Below, one piece after another: positions 61,130-64,000 of a stretch of DNA of 64,000 nt. Below the pieces are notes generated by a model. It was not told where the DNA came from. It worked only from the letters and a program-made list of their open reading frames with translations, and did no database searches. Location: the NCBI GenBank assembly GCA_029257775.1, contig JARIAQ010000047.1:1-64000 (forward strand), given 5' to 3'. Made by a program: the position numbers and the translations under genes. Each line of letters opens with the position of its first letter. Positions within the stretch are counted from its first letter, which is position 1. This DNA comes from Blautia sp. GTDB taxonomy: Bacteria; Bacillota; Clostridia; Lachnospirales; Lachnospiraceae.

Positions 61130-62209
61130 ATGACAAAAGCATTTATGAAAGGCAACGAAGCTGTTGCCGAAGCCGTTATACGCGGTGGTGTGGATTTGTT
61201 CGCTGGTTATCCTATTACACCTTCCAGTGAAATGTTAGAATATGCTTCTGATCACATGGGTGATATTGATGCTAAATTTATTCAGGTAGAAAGTGAGCTT
61301 GCAGCATCAACAATGTTGTCTGCAGCGGGGTTGATTGGTAGACGTGCTTTTACAACAACTTCAGGTCCAGGTCTTGCTTTGATGACAGAGAACCTTAGTA
61401 ATATGATTCTTTCTCGTGTAACTGCATTGTTTGTTGTTGTTCAGCGTGCAGCTAACAATATTACACCTGAACAGGCAGATTACAATTATGCTACAAAAGG
61501 ATTAGGTCATAATGGTCAGCGTGGATATACACTTGCACCTTCTACGTTACAGGAAGCAGTAGATTTAGCATATACTGCCCTTGATAAAGGTCAGGAATTG
61601 GAATGTCCAGTACTTTTAATGATGGATGGTATGTTAGGACAGATGGAAGAACCTGTAGAACTTCCACCTTACAAACCAAGTAAAATATCTACAAAATTGA
61701 TTCCTCCTACAGGATGTAAAGGACGTCAGAAAGTGGATAGTCGTTCCATGCCTCGTCCAAGATCTTTGACAGAAACCATGGAAGATGCTTTGGAACGTGC
61801 TCGTAATGAGTTATATCAGGATTATCAAAGATGGGTTGATGAAGAAGTTTTATTTGAAGAATATATGATGGATGATGCTGAATATGTTATCGTTTCTTAC
61901 GGTAGTTCTGCCAGAATTTGTCGCGATGCTATAAAAATTTTAAGAGAAAAAGGACATCGTGTTGGACTATTCCGTCTGATTACACTTTCTCCATTCCCTG
62001 AAAAACAGATTGCTGCTTTTAAAGATAGAGGAATTAAAGGTGTTTTGACAGTTGAAATGGCTATGCCGCCAATGCTACATTATGATGTTCGTTTACATTT
62101 AGATCAGAATATACCATGTAAATTCTATAATCGTTGCGGTGGAAATATTGTAGATGAAATTGAAGCCGCTGAGGCTATGGAAAAAATGATTAAGGAGGTG
62201 CAGAAGTAA
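61130..62209 (+). CDS. 2-oxoacid:ferredoxin oxidoreductase alpha subunit (VorB/KorA-like)
   Basis: Alpha subunit of a thiamine-pyrophosphate 2-oxoacid:ferredoxin oxidoreductase, which makes an acyl-CoA, CO2 and reduced ferredoxin. The ATG at 61130 follows AGGAGGAAAG; 359 residues. Features: GNEAVAEAVIRGGVDLFAGY, PITPSSEMLEY, TTTSGPGLALMTENL, RAANNITPEQAD, and the C-terminal domain GSSARICRDAIKILREKG. General form resembles VorB (3-methyl-2-oxobutanoate type), but KorA-type 2-oxoglutarate enzymes look similar. It overlaps the beta subunit start by one base. Confidence 0.9.
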   Translation: MTKAFMKGNEAVAEAVIRGGVDLFAGYPITPSSEMLEYASDHMGDIDAKFIQVESELAASTMLSAAGLIGRRAFTTTSGPGLALMTENLSNMILSRVTALFVVVQRAANNITPEQADYNYATKGLGHNGQRGYTLAPSTLQEAVDLAYTALDKGQELECPVLLMMDGMLGQMEEPVELPPYKPSKISTKLIPPTGCKGRQKVDSRSMPRPRSLTETMEDALERARNELYQDYQRWVDEEVLFEEYMMDDAEYVIVSYGSSARICRDAIKILREKGHRVGLFRLITLSPFPEKQIAAFKDRGIKGVLTVEMAMPPMLHYDVRLHLDQNIPCKFYNRCGGNIVDEIEAAEAMEKMIKEVQK

Positions 62210-62940
62210 TGGAATGTGTATATAAACGCCCAGAATCTCTTTCACCATATCCGATGATGTTTTGCCCAGGATGTCATCATGCTATTTTATTAAAGTTGAT
62301 TGCTGAAGTTCTTGATGAAATGAATCTTCGTGAACAAGCTGTTTTAGCTGCACCTATTGGATGTGGCGGTATGACAGTTCCGGCATCTAATTTTGATACG
62401 ATTTTCTCTTTGCATGGCCGTGTGCCATCTACTGGTTCTGCAGTTAAAATGCTTAGTCCAGAAAGCCTTGTTATTTGTTATCAGGGTGATGGAGATGCAG
62501 CTGCCATTGGTACAGCAGAAACCATTCATGTTGCCCGTCGTGGTGATCCTGTAACAGTTATTTTTGTTAATAATGGTGTATTTGGTATGACTGGAGGTCA
62601 GGCTGCACCTACAACTCCGGTGGGAACTTGGACTATTACATCAAAAGAAGGAAATAAATATGTTCCTTTAAAAGTTCCAGAAATGATAGCAACACTTGAT
62701 GAACCAGATTTTGTTGCACGTTGTGCAGTGAATAATCCAAAACATATTATTCAATGTAAAAAGGCAATTCGCCATGCGTTTGAACGTCAAATGGAAGGAA
62801 AATATTCCTTTATTGAAGTGGTATGTGCTTGTGTGACTACTACTGGAGTTAAGGCTGAAAAGTCTCCTGAATTTATTGAACAAGTTACAAAATCTGATTT
62901 CCCGCTTGGAGAATTCAAACGGGATGGAAAGAGACTGTAG
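62209..62940 (+). CDS. 2-oxoacid:ferredoxin oxidoreductase beta subunit (TPP-binding)
   Basis: TPP-binding subunit, 243 residues. MFCPGCHHAILLKLI and APIGCGGMTV mark the N-terminus. The TPP/Mg motif runs from YQGDGDAAAIGTAE to VIFVNNGVFGMTGGQ. Preceded by AAGGAGGTG and coupled to the alpha gene. It works with the delta, alpha and gamma subunits encoded on either side. Confidence 0.92.
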   Translation: MECVYKRPESLSPYPMMFCPGCHHAILLKLIAEVLDEMNLREQAVLAAPIGCGGMTVPASNFDTIFSLHGRVPSTGSAVKMLSPESLVICYQGDGDAAAIGTAETIHVARRGDPVTVIFVNNGVFGMTGGQAAPTTPVGTWTITSKEGNKYVPLKVPEMIATLDEPDFVARCAVNNPKHIIQCKKAIRHAFERQMEGKYSFIEVVCACVTTTGVKAEKSPEFIEQVTKSDFPLGEFKRDGKRL

Positions 62941-62951
62941 GGGGTGCAGAC

Positions 62952-63506
62952 ATGGAAAAAAGTATGTATTTTGCAGGTGTTGGCGGACAGGGACTTCAGG
63001 TTCTTGGTAAAACAATTGCAGAAGTTGCAAATGAAAAGGGGATGTACGTGACCTACTCTCCGAAATATGGGACTTCAAAACGTGGAGGATTAACTTCTTG
63101 TTTTGTTACAATTAGTGATGAACCTATTGGTAATCCTCGTAAAAGAAAACAAGACCTTCTTCTTGTAATGGAACCTAAGGCATATCAGCAGTTTCGCCAT
63201 GATGTAAAACCAGGTGGAGTTATGGTTGTAAATAGTACATTGGTTCCTGAAACAGAAGAACCAGATGAAGGAGTTCGTATGGTGAAAGTGCCGTTGCATG
63301 GTGTATGTGCAGAACTTGGAAATACAAAAGTTATCAGTTCTGTAGCATTAGGTGCAGTTGTAGAATTATTAACTGACATTTTCCCAGAAAAAGAAGATTT
63401 TCGTGAGTTTATGCTTCGTCAACTTTCTAAAAGACCAGATCTTCTTGAGCTTAATAAAAAAGCTTTTGAAGCAGGAAATAATGCTATGTTAGAAAACTTA
63501 AAATAG
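62952..63506 (+). CDS. 2-oxoacid:ferredoxin oxidoreductase gamma subunit
   Basis: Gamma subunit, 184 residues: FAGVGGQGLQVLGKTIAE, then YSPKYGTSKRGGLTSCFV and LLVMEPKAYQQF. It completes the four-subunit set (order delta-alpha-beta-gamma) typical of VOR/KOR enzymes. A hairpin without a T-run (GGACACTT 63533-63540 with AAGTGTCC 63556-63563) separates it from the next gene. Confidence 0.92.
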   Translation: MEKSMYFAGVGGQGLQVLGKTIAEVANEKGMYVTYSPKYGTSKRGGLTSCFVTISDEPIGNPRKRKQDLLLVMEPKAYQQFRHDVKPGGVMVVNSTLVPETEEPDEGVRMVKVPLHGVCAELGNTKVISSVALGAVVELLTDIFPEKEDFREFMLRQLSKRPDLLELNKKAFEAGNNAMLENLK

Positions 63507-63614
63507 AGTATTGTAAAAACTATATTTTGGATGGACACTTACGGTGTACTGTCGCAAGTGTCCGCCTATTAACATTATAAGATTAGACTACATTCAATTA
63601 AGGGAGGACACTTT

Positions 63615-64000
63615 ATGAACTTAAGTCGAATTGAGAATCCAGTTTATCGTGAAAAAGTAATTTCTGCTGAACAGGCAGCAAGCTATATTCAAGATGGTAT
63701 GACCGTATCCATTCCACATTTTATTTGTTATGATAATCCTGTTAGCACAGCTCGTGCTTTAATAGAGCGTCAGAAAAAAGGTGAAAAAATAGGGGTAAAA
63801 ATGATTTCAGCAGCTGTTTGTAGCCCAACGATAGATCAGGGGTGGACAGAAGCGGGAATTTTTAAAAGCTATATGCCTTATTTATCAGCAAATTCAAGCG
63901 TTCGTAAATCTGCGAATACTCCAGATGGAATTGACTTTATGGATTACCGCTTAAGTGTTATTCCTGAATATATCAGAAGTGGTTATCTTGGAGATGTTGA
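63615..64000 (+). CDS. Acetyl-CoA hydrolase/transferase family protein (5' part, runs off the window)
   Basis: The first 128 residues of a CoA-transferase of the acetyl-CoA hydrolase/Cat1 family; the frame is still open at the window end. Visible features: RIENPVYREKVISAEQAASY, IQDGMTVSIPHF, and KMISAAVCSP. GGGAGGA precedes the ATG by 8 bases. Such enzymes swap CoA between acyl groups and acetate, propionate or butyrate. In this operon it would recover the acid from the acyl-CoA made by the oxidoreductase, while conserving the thioester. Confidence 0.85.
   Translation, partial: MNLSRIENPVYREKVISAEQAASYIQDGMTVSIPHFICYDNPVSTARALIERQKKGEKIGVKMISAAVCSPTIDQGWTEAGIFKSYMPYLSANSSVRKSANTPDGIDFMDYRLSVIPEYIRSGYLGDV

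Noticed and set aside
63533..63563. Hairpin before the CoA-transferase as a terminator
   Set aside because: An 8-bp stem is present but no T-run follows, so it is more likely a processing or spacing element within the operon.

Overview
The window is a low-GC, densely packed chromosome segment of a Gram-positive anaerobe of the Clostridia, most likely Lachnospiraceae. Signs of this are AT-rich intergenic DNA, strong AGGAGG-type ribosome binding sites, sigma-A promoters (TTGACA-N17-TATAAT type), a bacterial pyruvate,phosphate dikinase, Rnf-like and 2-oxoacid:ferredoxin oxidoreductase genes, an infC gene that starts with ATT, Bce-type peptide-antibiotic modules and choline-binding-like wall repeats. 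The genus cannot be fixed from sequence reading alone. No phage, insertion sequence, CRISPR array, tRNA or rRNA was recognised.

Layout. 0.1-6 kb: a GH25 wall lysozyme, a GtrA membrane protein, ppdK and UDP-galactopyranose mutase. 6-12 kb: class I ribonucleotide reductase (nrdAB), a DUF362 protein, and a leftward sodium:neurotransmitter-symporter-type transporter. 12-13.7 kb: infC-rpmI-rplT behind a transcription-attenuation leader. 13.7-18.3 kb: a BceRS-BceAB-like two-component/ABC detoxification module. 18.3-30.1 kb: two complete Nik/Opp-type ABC importers. The second has a binding protein closely resembling NikA. Between them lie a CsoR-family repressor gene, a cysteine-less DJ-1-like protein and an orphan structured RNA; three copies of a C/G-tract motif sit on promoters here. 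30.2-31.6 kb: a PgsA-like synthase and a flavodoxin-ferredoxin protein. 31.8-36.2 kb: a reduced Rnf-like cluster (C, D, a multi-flavin G and one divergent A/E-like subunit; no RnfB).

36.2-46.6 kb is the most unusual part: two cobalamin-riboswitch transcription units. The first encodes a membrane-anchored alpha/alpha-barrel protein resembling the alpha domain of intrinsic factor/transcobalamin, a lipoprotein with a transcobalamin-C-terminal-like (DUF4430) domain, an ECF transporter (T, fused A-A, and an enlarged S component), a leucine-rich repeat protein and a 58-residue membrane protein. The second encodes a DUF4430 protein carrying wall-binding repeats. Together they look like a split, surface-exposed bacterial counterpart of the animal B12 carriers that hands cobalamin to an ECF importer. 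An ApbE flavin transferase, which could flavinylate the Rnf-like proteins, follows on the other strand.

47.8-64 kb: a polysaccharide deacetylase, rarA, an AlaA-like aminotransferase, a MATE exporter behind a possible attenuator, a MarR regulator with a heterodimeric ABC exporter, a 14-TM-type MFS transporter, and a GntR-regulated 2-oxoacid module (D-2-hydroxyacid dehydrogenase, four-subunit VOR/KOR-type oxidoreductase, and a CoA-transferase cut by the window end).

Functions come from recognising motifs and family resemblance by eye; no database search was run.
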